Below, piece after piece: positions 34,101 through 41,025 of a DNA stretch of 64,000 bases. A model generated the notes under the pieces. The model saw only the letters and a program-made list of their open reading frames with translations, made no database searches and was not told where the DNA came from. Source of the stretch: Spirosoma validum (GTDB taxonomy: Bacteria > Bacteroidota > Bacteroidia > Cytophagales > Spirosomataceae); the NCBI RefSeq assembly GCF_014699035.1, contig NZ_JACXAA010000009.1, positions 248,001 through 312,000 of the forward strand, read 5' to 3'. The translations under genes were made by a program, and so were the position numbers. The number at the start of each line of letters is the position of its first letter. Position 1 is the first letter of the stretch.

Positions 34101-35110
34101 CGGGCGACGTAGTGGCGTCGGCGATGCACCCACTGCCCAATCTGAAAACCCCCGAAATCATGCTGCTGCCGGATCGGGACCGGCTGGCGCTGCCTTATCT
34201 GGTAACCGAACGCGATCTGGGCATGACTTATCCAACAGCCCCCGGCTCAACGGCCAAAATCCTGACCGCAACGGCTGCGTTTAATAAACTGGGTCCATCG
34301 GCATCCTCGGTACGGTATCCAATCTCCTGTCAGGAAATCATCCGCCGGGGAAAGAATGAGTCGGAGCCCTGTGGCGAATCGGTGGATATGCGGAAGGCGA
34401 TTGTTCGGTCGAGCAACGTGTACTTTATTCGAACGGCCAACGATAATGCGCTGGATAATGAGCTGGCCGATCTGTACTTAGCCACGGGTATGAACGTTGA
34501 TCTGATTGGAGGCTACTCTTTTTCAGATACGCATACCGACGCCGAACGCGTTCAGATTCGGAAACACTGGCGCGACTCATCGTTTGTCGTACGCCGGAAA
34601 CTTTACCAGAGTGATCGCTACCCAAGACGGTACCGGTCTGAGTTTTCGGGCTTGGCCTGGGGACAGGGACAGTTGACATCGACGCCCGCATCACTGGCCC
34701 GGATGGCGGGCGCCATTGCCAATAAAGGCATACTGCAACCGTCGCGCTACGTAGTGGATCGAGCCGGAAAACCACAACCCGTAGCCGCGGGAAAAGCCAT
34801 CGCTCGAAGGCCCGAGTATGCGGAGCAACTGGAAGCGTTTATGATTGAACAGTCGAATCCGTCGGCGGGACGTAGTAAGATCAGCGTCGTGCGGGTGGCT
34901 GGTAAAACGGGTACGCCTGAACGGATTGTACAGGGGGTGCAGCAAAACGATGGTTGGTACGTATTTTTCGCCCCGACCCCCGACGGTCGATCCCATACGG
35001 TTGTGGCAGTACGAATTGAATTAGGCGAATCTTCGGCCGACGCTGTTAACTTAGCGAATACCGTTGTCGCCCCAATTTTAAACCAGCGCCATTATTTGGG
35101 CAGCTTTTGA
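31130..35110 (+). CDS. SEDS glycosyltransferase (RodA/FtsW) fused to class B penicillin-binding transpeptidase
   Basis: A 1326-residue membrane protein joining two normally separate enzymes. Residues 8-28 are a membrane helix. Residues about 156-255 are a carboxypeptidase-regulatory/SdrD-like beta domain (AVTISGQVAREDRPMANVLV). Residues about 275-735 form the SEDS part, with LGDMGPALVV, GGWTGQGLGKGF, AHTDMILPSVGEELGG containing the candidate catalytic Asp632, and GISVPFLSYGKISLIINLL. A further helix near 750-770 leads to the PBP pedestal (ASGTIYDRNGLVLATS). The transpeptidase has S1040-x-x-K1043, S1094-x-N1096 and K1259-T-G. Thus both polymerisation and cross-linking of peptidoglycan could be done by one chain. 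The neighbouring kinases, phosphatase and FHA proteins suggest phospho-control. All catalytic motifs are intact. Confidence 0.93.
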   Translation: MKITSVLLGRLYLLGASVILLLLFTRLYLNLFSGLSQAKEALASGQALTLEAGLKSTPIQRLLNSGNYYSDRKDITLVADSLAAKLRQNGALDNLGAINKRQFSVLAPVSWRSRIGGADFQSRLQISRQQMGFDSVLYVRELNNPKTYPATVSAGSGAVTISGQVAREDRPMANVLVQLKRHPATAQPDTLPDRFTYARTDADGRFSFTGLSDGSGYSVVPLKPGFEFGSRKGTSRLTSDQTYTFTARPHHLRLIGSVVYGQLKTDHAFAVRTPTTFSAQFWAIVGLFLLVFWMVQGFWSLRRFQPDPLLLPVLMLLTGISVLTLLAIQDPLQDTLYAWQTLQGVASGLVGMTILSQLNIGRFYADWRYDWLFTLRSRATVRLSGWTWLVLAVGLATLTLLIGSGPEGSGVRVNLSVLGITFQPSEITKYLLLFFFAGFFAANEQQIRQLPDLRWRFAVSVGALAGAGLLMLLYLLLGDMGPALVVCFTFLLFYSIARGNLPLTLATGFGYGVALWLLPGWIATLLSLVMLIGYMYWRGEARSKTGLGWAALLTEAPVLLLLVMAMFAFGDQLPFVGSRLADRKAMWLNPWNNDVYGGDHLAHSFWTLASGGWTGQGLGKGFANAMPAAHTDMILPSVGEELGGLGVVAVFLLMGILLHRTFLHARRAGQPFSFFLVAGIAIATGVQFLIIASGSIGLLPLTGISVPFLSYGKISLIINLLAMGVVFSVAHRPGQVEQRQYLEKNYDVVLMAGIAGFLIGVLILIGRLLPIIGWKGNDYIVRPARVVTRNGDPVYSYNPRIERLTRVLASGTIYDRNGLVLATSSPDVVTQQLPRLRKSGLTTDQVETLTQKRLQRYYPFAEQLFFWVGDLNTQLFWGQSNGYYAEATHFSELRGFNSRPRKTNLVATEYRADRFSPSVQQERTITAYDYSELAPALRAGIDSREVARRKAQNRDLHLSVNAELQVALQKALAQSDYNDKRLSVVVLDAGSGDVVASAMHPLPNLKTPEIMLLPDRDRLALPYLVTERDLGMTYPTAPGSTAKILTATAAFNKLGPSASSVRYPISCQEIIRRGKNESEPCGESVDMRKAIVRSSNVYFIRTANDNALDNELADLYLATGMNVDLIGGYSFSDTHTDAERVQIRKHWRDSSFVVRRKLYQSDRYPRRYRSEFSGLAWGQGQLTSTPASLARMAGAIANKGILQPSRYVVDRAGKPQPVAAGKAIARRPEYAEQLEAFMIEQSNPSAGRSKISVVRVAGKTGTPERIVQGVQQNDGWYVFFAPTPDGRSHTVVAVRIELGESSADAVNLANTVVAPILNQRHYLGSF

Positions 35111-35204
35111 CAATATAGCGTAGCCGCAGGCTAAAAAATTATGAACTACTAATTAGCCTCTAATTACGCGGACCAATGTTCCACGCTACGAAAACTAATT
35201 TACC

Positions 35205-36104
35205 ATGAGCCTAGTAGAAAAGATAAAAAACTTGTTCGGGTTTATGCCAGCGGACCAGCAGCCATCTTCGGAGTCTAAACCAGATCCGTCACCACGTAGC
35301 GAACCCGTTATCACGACGCCAACACCAGCTCCGTCTGGCCCTCCGCCAGCGGCTCAGCGACGGGAGCAGGTCATGCGGTTTATCGTCAGTAAACTTCGGG
35401 CCTATCAAAATGAGCCAGAAACGGCTCCCGTGGGACTTCGCTTAGGCGTATTATGTGCTAACTCAGAGGAGGAAGAACTATACCGGGTCGCTTTATGGGC
35501 CAATCAGCCGGAGAGATTTCAGCATGAGCTAAACCGACAACTCGCTGATAACTACATTACTCTCCCCAAAAACTGGCAATTCGAGTACACTCTTTCTGCG
35601 GATGAATTGCCGGACAGTACGTATCGGGAGGGAAACCTAAGCCTGGTTGTAATCGATAAATCCAAACCCGATGGTACACTGTTGTTGGGTAAGATCGTTA
35701 CGCTGGTGGGCCAGACGGAGCAAGCGGAGTACGTACTCAATCCGGCACAAAAAGCTACATTCGCCATTGGACGGGGACATACGACCCAGACAACCTCGGG
35801 TCGGGTTCGGACCAATGATATTGTCATTCTCAATGACGATGACCCCGGTTTCGATTCCCAAAAAGGGGAAGGCAACGCAGCCGTAAGTCGGGCACATGCA
35901 ACCATACGGTATGATGTGGGGCAGAAGCGTTACGTCCTGCTTGTCGATGCGGGCGGACTGCCTGCCAGCGGCAACAAAACCAAAATTATGCATCCGGATA
36001 ATAGCGTAGAACGAGCCGATATTGCGGGTATGGTCTACCCACTTCAGGATGGCGACCAGATTGAGATGGGCGGTGAGGTTATGTTGCTGTTTACGTTGTT
36101 ATAA
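35205..36104 (+). CDS. FHA-domain protein, last gene of the kinase/peptidoglycan cluster
   Basis: A 299-residue cytosolic protein. Residues 1-50 are a Pro/Ser-rich disordered linker after a short helix (VEKIKNLFGF). Residues about 55-150 form an alpha/beta region with no family assigned. The FHA domain occupies about 185-299: FAIGRGHT, then NDIVILNDDD, AVSRAHATIRYD with the key Ser-Arg-x-His, and DGDQIEMGGEVMLLF. The loop between the strands is longer than usual. It binds phosphothreonine peptides. It follows the SEDS-PBP gene by 94 bases on the same strand and is probably the reader of a phosphosite made by the two kinases. The transcript ends against the convergent uxuA-like gene. Confidence 0.88.
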   Translation: MSLVEKIKNLFGFMPADQQPSSESKPDPSPRSEPVITTPTPAPSGPPPAAQRREQVMRFIVSKLRAYQNEPETAPVGLRLGVLCANSEEEELYRVALWANQPERFQHELNRQLADNYITLPKNWQFEYTLSADELPDSTYREGNLSLVVIDKSKPDGTLLLGKIVTLVGQTEQAEYVLNPAQKATFAIGRGHTTQTTSGRVRTNDIVILNDDDPGFDSQKGEGNAAVSRAHATIRYDVGQKRYVLLVDAGGLPASGNKTKIMHPDNSVERADIAGMVYPLQDGDQIEMGGEVMLLFTLL

Positions 36105-36146
36105 CGTGAAGTATGGTTGAAGGATTCTTCGACGTCAGAATCAAAA

Positions 36147-37295
36147 TCAGCTTCGTCGGCTTTTAGCGATGGCTTCCGTTAAGCCCCGCATGTAGCCGAG
36201 GGCATACAGGGTCCCGATGACGCTATAGCCTGGGTATTGATTGCTGTCGCCAGCCATCGTCGGTACGTGATCCGGCCGGATGGGACCCCGAAAGCCAATG
36301 TCGTAATACGCTTTCATGGCTTTGTACATATCAATAATACCCTCGTCGTGGAAGGTTTCTTCAAACGAAAACTTACCACCCCGCACGTTTCGGAAATGCA
36401 CGAAATGAATTTTGTTACGTTTGCCGAAATAGTCAATTAACGTTGGGATATCATCGCCCATCAGCGCAAAATTGCCCTGGCACATCGTAATGCCATTGTT
36501 CGGACTTGGGTACAGCTCCAGCAATCGTTTGAAGCTATCCACCGTATTCATGATGCGGGAAATCCCCCGAATGCTGTCTACCTGCGGATCATCGGGGTGC
36601 ATCGCCAGTTTGATACCGGCTCTCTCGGCTTCCGGCACAACAGCTTTCAGGAAGTACTCCAGATTTTTCCATAAAGTTTCCTTCGATACGTCGCCGTATT
36701 GGGTTGGTGGAAGGTTTTTGACGGCTTCATAGTCGAACGCTGTCACCAGAGCGCCACCCCGTCCCGGCCGGTCGTTCTGGGTCCGGTACCAGCCGATGAC
36801 GGGCATCCAGTTGTAACAAATGGTGTCGATACCGACTCTGGCCAGACTTTTCATCAACGTAATAAAATTGGCGATTTCTTCATCGCGGCCAGACAGGCCC
36901 AGCTTGGTTTTTTCTCCCAGCGCCGGTGGTCCTTCAATGACCCGGAGTGTTAGCCCTACTTTCTTCCAGGCTTCACTGACGGCGGCTACAGCCTCATACT
37001 CCCAGGGCTTTATGTCCTTTAGACCTACCATGCCGGGGTTGATACCGCCCACCGCTCCCAGTACGTCCATTTGCCTGGTAAGGGCAATTTTCTGTTCATT
37101 CATTCCGCTGAAGTAAGCTTCGCAGAATTGCATGCCCGCATCTTTGCTAAGCTCGACCGGATTTACAAGTTGGCCTTCTAAAAGAACGTTACGTTGTAAA
37201 TCGAGTGGATCGACTTTGTTGGGAAGAGTGCTTCCGACTGCAAGGGCGGCTAGCGAAGCACTTTTTGTCAGGAAACGACGGCGTGTATTTTTCAC
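36147..37295 (-). CDS. uxuA: Mannonate dehydratase (UxuA-like) with Tat-type leader
   Basis: A 382-residue TIM-barrel enzyme that dehydrates D-mannonate to 2-keto-3-deoxygluconate in hexuronate catabolism. The N-terminus MKNTRRRFLTKSASLAALAVG carries a twin-arginine motif and hydrophobic stretch, so it may be exported, which is unusual for the classic cytosolic UxuA. UxuA-type blocks are present: YNWMPVIGWYRT near 161, GIKLAMHPDDPQ near 225, TMCQGNFALMGDD near 271, IHFVHFRNVRG near 296, and HDEGIIDM and RPDHVPTMAGD near 315-342, which supply Cys, His and Asp metal ligands. It is convergent with the FHA gene and divergent from the VOC gene. The upstream region has a GTTTAAAC dyad. Confidence 0.92.
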   Translation of the reverse strand: MKNTRRRFLTKSASLAALAVGSTLPNKVDPLDLQRNVLLEGQLVNPVELSKDAGMQFCEAYFSGMNEQKIALTRQMDVLGAVGGINPGMVGLKDIKPWEYEAVAAVSEAWKKVGLTLRVIEGPPALGEKTKLGLSGRDEEIANFITLMKSLARVGIDTICYNWMPVIGWYRTQNDRPGRGGALVTAFDYEAVKNLPPTQYGDVSKETLWKNLEYFLKAVVPEAERAGIKLAMHPDDPQVDSIRGISRIMNTVDSFKRLLELYPSPNNGITMCQGNFALMGDDIPTLIDYFGKRNKIHFVHFRNVRGGKFSFEETFHDEGIIDMYKAMKAYYDIGFRGPIRPDHVPTMAGDSNQYPGYSVIGTLYALGYMRGLTEAIAKSRRS

Positions 37296-37356
37296 AGTTT
37301 TTCAGATCAGGGAGAGTTGGGTAAGTTTGTTTATAATGATTTTTAATGGTGGGATT

Positions 37357-37403
37357 GTTTAAACTTTCTAATTCTGCCAGCACCATTTTCTAAAAGTTTA
37401 AAC
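37357..37403. promoter_or_regulatory. Spaced GTTTAAAC inverted repeat between the uxuA-like and VOC genes
   Basis: GTTTAAACTTT (37357-37367) and AAAGTTTAAAC (37393-37403) form 11-bp inverted arms. Each contains the self-complementary GTTTAAAC, and the centres lie 39 bases apart. The dyad sits 62 bases upstream of the uxuA-like start and 76 bases before the VOC gene, so it could be a double operator for a dimeric regulator. It partly resembles the TTAA half-sites of the 16-mer found near the LacI gene. Confidence 0.4.
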
Positions 37404-37478
37404 AGCCTCAATGACTTAATCCGAACGTTCGTTTTTCAAATCTAACTTAGTGGAAAGAATAGTTTATAAATAAGCCTT

Positions 37479-37886
37479 ATGAAAATCACAGTAAAAGAAC
37501 TTCGTCTTATCCTCACTGTCGACAACCTGGACGAACTTATTCATTTTTACCGGGATACGGTTGGCCTGGAAACCTCGAAAGAGTGGCACGAAGAAACGGG
37601 TAACGGCATCATTCTGGATGCGGGCCGGGCATCGCTCGAACTGATCGACTCGAAACATGCAGCGCGGATTGATCAGATTGAGGTTGGCGAACGAGTATCG
37701 GGGCCTGTTCGGTTAGCGCTACGGGTAACAGAACGTATTCCCGAAGCTACCGAAACGCTGATTGAATGGGGTGCTACGTCAGTTGCACCACCAACAACCG
37801 CACCGTGGAGCGACGTAGCCCGAGTCCAGGCCCCCGACGGAATGCAAATCACATTGTTTGCTACGTCTACATTAGAAGACAAATGA
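37479..37886 (+). CDS. VOC-superfamily (glyoxalase/dioxygenase-like) protein
   Basis: A 135-residue cytosolic protein of one vicinal-oxygen-chelate unit with two beta-alpha-beta-beta-beta modules: ELRLILTVDNLDELIHFYRD at the start, GIILDAGRASLELID near 47, and the second half with VRLALRVTERIPEATETLIE and RVQAPDGMQITLFA at the end. VOC proteins bind a metal and include glyoxalase I, dioxygenases and antibiotic-binding proteins, and the sequence does not say which. It stands alone on the plus strand within a minus-strand sugar-acid region, so its role in that pathway is unclear. Confidence 0.85.
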   Translation: MKITVKELRLILTVDNLDELIHFYRDTVGLETSKEWHEETGNGIILDAGRASLELIDSKHAARIDQIEVGERVSGPVRLALRVTERIPEATETLIEWGATSVAPPTTAPWSDVARVQAPDGMQITLFATSTLEDK

Positions 37887-37932
37887 AGGTTGGGCTACAG
37901 GTTTGTGGCGTATAGCAATGGTGCTGTTGGCG

Positions 37933-39264
37933 TTATACGGGTAGCTCAACGGAAGTCGTTTGGGTCAATTCGCTGGATTCGAGGGGTTTTGCATGTCGGG
38001 TGAGCAGGTGAATGATCAGCCAGGCGATCAGGTACGTGAAGCCGCAAATGGTAAACAGTACGTTGTAGCCCCCGGCCAGATTACCAGCCGCTTTGTATTC
38101 ATCAAGCAAACTGCCGACCAGCATCGGAAATAGAATACCACCTACCGCTCCCGCCGTTCCCCCAATGCCCACGACGGAACTGACGGCCTGTTTCGGAAAC
38201 ATATCGGACGCCAACGTAAAGACGTTCGTCGCCCAGGCCTGGTGCAAGGCAACCGCCAGACTGATTAGTCCAACCGCTACCCAGCGATCGGTTGCAAATT
38301 GAGTTAGAATAACTGACAGCTCCAGCGTACCCAATACGAGCAGAACCGTTTTGCGGGCTTTGATCGTAGGCCAGCCTCGTTTGATCAGATTGGACGATAA
38401 ATAGCCTCCGCCAATACTACCAATCGTTGTGGCCGTATAAATCAACATCAGCTCCAGGCTCGGCTTTTTTAAATCCAGATTGAACGTAGATGAGAAATAG
38501 GAGGGAAGCCAGAACAGAAAGAACCAGTAAATCGGATCGATCAATCCTTTACCCGTGATGTAGGCCCAGGTTTGCGGGAAAGTAAAAAGCTTCAACCAGC
38601 TAACGGAATTTTTATCGTCCGTTGCGCTGGTGACAACCTCCTGACCGCTGATGATGTAGTCACGTTCTTCGACGGTCAGTCGCGATTGTCTGGCCGGAAC
38701 TTCGTAAAAGAGTAGCCACAGAATGAGCCAGATAAATCCCAGAGCGCCGGTAATCCAGAATACTTCGTGCCAGCCATACCGATTCAGAATCCAGGGAACA
38801 ACCAGTACCGCCACCACAACACCAATACTGGTGCCCGCGTTGAACAGACCGGTTGCCAGACCCCGTTCTTTTTTCGGGAACCATTCGGCCACGGCTTTTA
38901 CGGCAGCCGGATAATTTCCGGCCTCACCAATGCCTAAACCGATACGAGCCAGGCTAAAGCCCGTGACGCTGCGGGCCACGGCGTGAAGCATGCCGGCTGC
39001 GCTCCAGATAATGATCGTTAAGGAGTAACCAGCTTTGGTACCGATCTTATCTATGACCCAGCCAAATCCTAAAAGGCCCACTGCATAGGCTGCCTGAAAC
39101 GCCATAACAATGTGCGCGAAATCGGTTTCACTCCAGCTAAATTCCTTTTCCAAAATCGGTTTTAATAAACCAATAATCTGGCGGTCGAGGTAATTGATCG
39201 TGGTGGCTGCAAACAAAAGAAAGACAATAAACCAGCGATAATTTTTTAGTCGAAAATTGAACAT
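37933..39264 (-). CDS. MFS transporter, ExuT/hexuronate type
   Basis: About 443 residues from the ATG at 39264; the frame upstream runs through a palindromic element and lacks transporter similarity. Twelve membrane helices can be traced. The start NYRWFIVFLLFAATTINYLD, then FSWSETDFAHIVMAFQAAY and the motif-A-like GWVIDKIGTKAGY are typical of the anion:cation symporter (ACS) group that carries hexuronates, galactonate and related sugar acids across the inner membrane. RSVTGFSLARIGLGIGEAGNYPAAVKAVAEWFPKKERGLA-type sequence near 115-150 confirms the subfamily. It is the last gene of the minus-strand operon after dgoK and eda, so the cargo may be a 2-keto-3-deoxy sugar acid or an aldonate. Confidence 0.92.
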   Translation of the reverse strand: MFNFRLKNYRWFIVFLLFAATTINYLDRQIIGLLKPILEKEFSWSETDFAHIVMAFQAAYAVGLLGFGWVIDKIGTKAGYSLTIIIWSAAGMLHAVARSVTGFSLARIGLGIGEAGNYPAAVKAVAEWFPKKERGLATGLFNAGTSIGVVVAVLVVPWILNRYGWHEVFWITGALGFIWLILWLLFYEVPARQSRLTVEERDYIISGQEVVTSATDDKNSVSWLKLFTFPQTWAYITGKGLIDPIYWFFLFWLPSYFSSTFNLDLKKPSLELMLIYTATTIGSIGGGYLSSNLIKRGWPTIKARKTVLLVLGTLELSVILTQFATDRWVAVGLISLAVALHQAWATNVFTLASDMFPKQAVSSVVGIGGTAGAVGGILFPMLVGSLLDEYKAAGNLAGGYNVLFTICGFTYLIAWLIIHLLTRHAKPLESSELTQTTSVELPV

Positions 39265-39305
39265 GATTAGGGTTGAGAATATCGGAGGTTCGTGATATTT
39301 TATTC

Positions 39306-39344
39306 TTTTTTTGTCATGCTGATGAAGGAAACATGACAAAAAAA
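39306..39344. repeat. TTTTTTTGTCATG inverted repeat, short form
   Basis: TTTTTTTGTCATG (39306-39318) pairs with CATGACAAAAAAA (39332-39344). The left side continues CTGATGAAGGAA, like the arm of the large element at 8137, so this appears to be a deleted copy. It lies between the eda stop and the transporter start and may attenuate transcription. Confidence 0.75.
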
Positions 39345-39345
39345 C

Positions 39346-39996
39346 TCATGCAAATTTTATTTCTTTGACAAACTGCTCAAAATGGCTTTTCAAGCCGGAC
39401 CAGTTTTTCTGCTGAATCAGCGATTTGTCAAACAAATGACTGCCAATGCCCACACCGTCGGCTCCTGCTTTGAAATACGTTTCCATGTTGCTTATGCTGA
39501 TGCCGCCCGTTGGTAAAAGTTTCAACTGATTTAACGGTGCTTTTACGTCTTTAATGTAGTCGGGCCCGAGGGACGTAGCCGGATAAACTTTGACCATAGC
39601 GGCTCCTAATTTCCAGGCATTATAAATCTCGGTTGGTGTAAAAGCGCCGGGGAAAATAGGTACGTTACGTTTTACGCAGGTCTTAACTACTTTTTTATTC
39701 AGAATAGGCGTAACAATGAACTGTGCACCAGCCGCTAAGGCCTTCTCCAGATCGTCTTCTGTGCAAACCGTTCCTGCTCCAATATTCAGCCCGTTACGTT
39801 CCTGCTCGACGGCGTATTGAATCATTGCTTCTGCACCAAGCGTATTCATCGTGATTTCGATGGTCGTCAATCCCGCTTCCCGGTAGACCGGTAAAATCTG
39901 TCGGACCTCATCAAACGACAAGCCGCGAATAATACCGACGATGGGTGATTTGGAAAATAATTCCCAGGAAAACGAAGTAGACATTTTACTGTTCAT
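39346..39996 (-). CDS. eda: 2-dehydro-3-deoxy-6-phosphogluconate / phosphogalactonate aldolase
   Basis: A 216-residue class I aldolase. KDPG/KDPGal aldolase blocks: VGIIRGLSFDEVRQ near 20, TTIEITMNTLGAEAMI near 45, IGAGTVCTEDDLEKALAAGA near 73 (the Glu that activates water follows the first strand), FIVTPILNKKV near 93, FPGAFTPTEIYNAWKLGA near 117, MVKVYPATSLGPDYIKD near 136 with the Schiff-base Lys in VKVYP, and LLPTGGISISNM near 160. It splits the phosphorylated keto-deoxy acid to pyruvate and glyceraldehyde 3-phosphate. Its ATG overlaps the dgoK stop (ATGA), so the pair is translationally coupled. I chose the first ATG for that reason. Confidence 0.95.
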   Translation of the reverse strand: MNSKMSTSFSWELFSKSPIVGIIRGLSFDEVRQILPVYREAGLTTIEITMNTLGAEAMIQYAVEQERNGLNIGAGTVCTEDDLEKALAAGAQFIVTPILNKKVVKTCVKRNVPIFPGAFTPTEIYNAWKLGAAMVKVYPATSLGPDYIKDVKAPLNQLKLLPTGGISISNMETYFKAGADGVGIGSHLFDKSLIQQKNWSGLKSHFEQFVKEIKFA

Positions 39997-41000
39997 TTAG
40001 GTAATAAAATTAACTGGCTCTGCATGATTTTTACTTGTCCGGCGATGGTTGCTTTGTCAAGCAGATCGGTAGAAATTGTCGTTGACCGTTCGGATAAATT
40101 CAATTCATTCATCGCCAATTTATAAAGCTCATATAAGTTGGTGGCGCTGCATACCATTAGTCGCCAATTTTTCTTGTCGACCAACGATTTTAATTCGCTA
40201 CCGATTAACAGGCCACTTAAATAAAATGCATTTTCCCGCTTGGAGAATTTATGGAATAATTGATTCGTCCGAACCCGGAATAAACTGTTCAAAATAGACG
40301 TAGCATTAGCCTCATGAACCCCCGACCTGAAAGCGTTCAATTCGTTTTCAGAAAAGTTGTTTGATCGGGGAGGATCTACAGAATCTTTCAGAATACTGTA
40401 ATGCGACATAAGATTGAAAACTTCGCCCGTCATGAACGTCTGGAAGTCGATCAATTGGCCATTCTGGATGTAAACGTGTTTTGAATGCGTACCGGGGAAC
40501 AGGATGATGGTGTCGTTGACCGGATAATGGTCAGAATCCAATAAAGCCAGCAGGCCAATCAATTGCGTTTCTTCACCCCGCATGACGTCATGCTCACTAC
40601 AGACGCCCCCGATGAGAAGAATATCATGCGGAAAATCAGCCTGACTATCCAGTCGTTTCACGCTGGCCTGACTACCATCGGCCGGGAAAGGCAACGTAGC
40701 GTAAGGTACTTCGTCCATGCCAATTGACGAGGACGCCATGCCGGAAATAACAATAGGAACGTTACGTAGGTTGACGGTTACTTTTTGAGCTAATACACTG
40801 ATCTGGGTCTTCAGCTGTTGTCGAAAAAACTCTTCTCTGGAGATGCCTCGTGATTCACCATTCTTTTTCCAGGATGTAAACGTATTCGCTACGCCTTCCT
40901 GCGAAGTAATTTCGTCTACGAGCTGCTGATCCTGGCTGTTGATCAGGCGGAGCCGGAATGAGGACGTACCCCAATCGCAACCCAACAAATAGTTTTTCAT
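39993..41000 (-). CDS. dgoK: 2-dehydro-3-deoxygalactonokinase
   Basis: About 335 residues from the ATG at 41000. Upstream in-frame codons to 41048 overlap the PQQ dehydrogenase gene and add an unrelated basic segment. The sequence starts MKNYLLGCDWGTSSFRLR, the DgoK phosphate-binding loop. Other family blocks are VISGMASSSIGMDEVPYA near 98, LIGGVCSEHDVMRGEETQLIG near 145, ILFPGTHSKHVYIQNGQL near 182 with the catalytic region, and FQTFMTGEVFNLM. It phosphorylates 2-keto-3-deoxygalactonate with ATP. With the coupled aldolase gene it forms the lower half of the DeLey-Doudoroff route for galactonate. It begins 25 bases after the PQQ dehydrogenase stop. Confidence 0.93.
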   Translation of the reverse strand: MKNYLLGCDWGTSSFRLRLINSQDQQLVDEITSQEGVANTFTSWKKNGESRGISREEFFRQQLKTQISVLAQKVTVNLRNVPIVISGMASSSIGMDEVPYATLPFPADGSQASVKRLDSQADFPHDILLIGGVCSEHDVMRGEETQLIGLLALLDSDHYPVNDTIILFPGTHSKHVYIQNGQLIDFQTFMTGEVFNLMSHYSILKDSVDPPRSNNFSENELNAFRSGVHEANATSILNSLFRVRTNQLFHKFSKRENAFYLSGLLIGSELKSLVDKKNWRLMVCSATNLYELYKLAMNELNLSERSTTISTDLLDKATIAGQVKIMQSQLILLPK

Positions 41001-41025
41001 TGCTGCTCTTGTTTTATCGTACGAC

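Noticed and set aside
25556..36104. Type VI secretion regulatory locus (kinase, PP2C and FHA genes also occur there)
   Set aside because: No T6SS structural gene (VipA, VipB, Hcp, VgrG, ClpV) is nearby, and the module contains a SEDS-PBP enzyme, which points to wall synthesis.
36820..37116. Plus-strand frames antisense to the uxuA-like gene
   Set aside because: They are short, overlapping and in antisense frames of a gene with clear metal-binding motifs.
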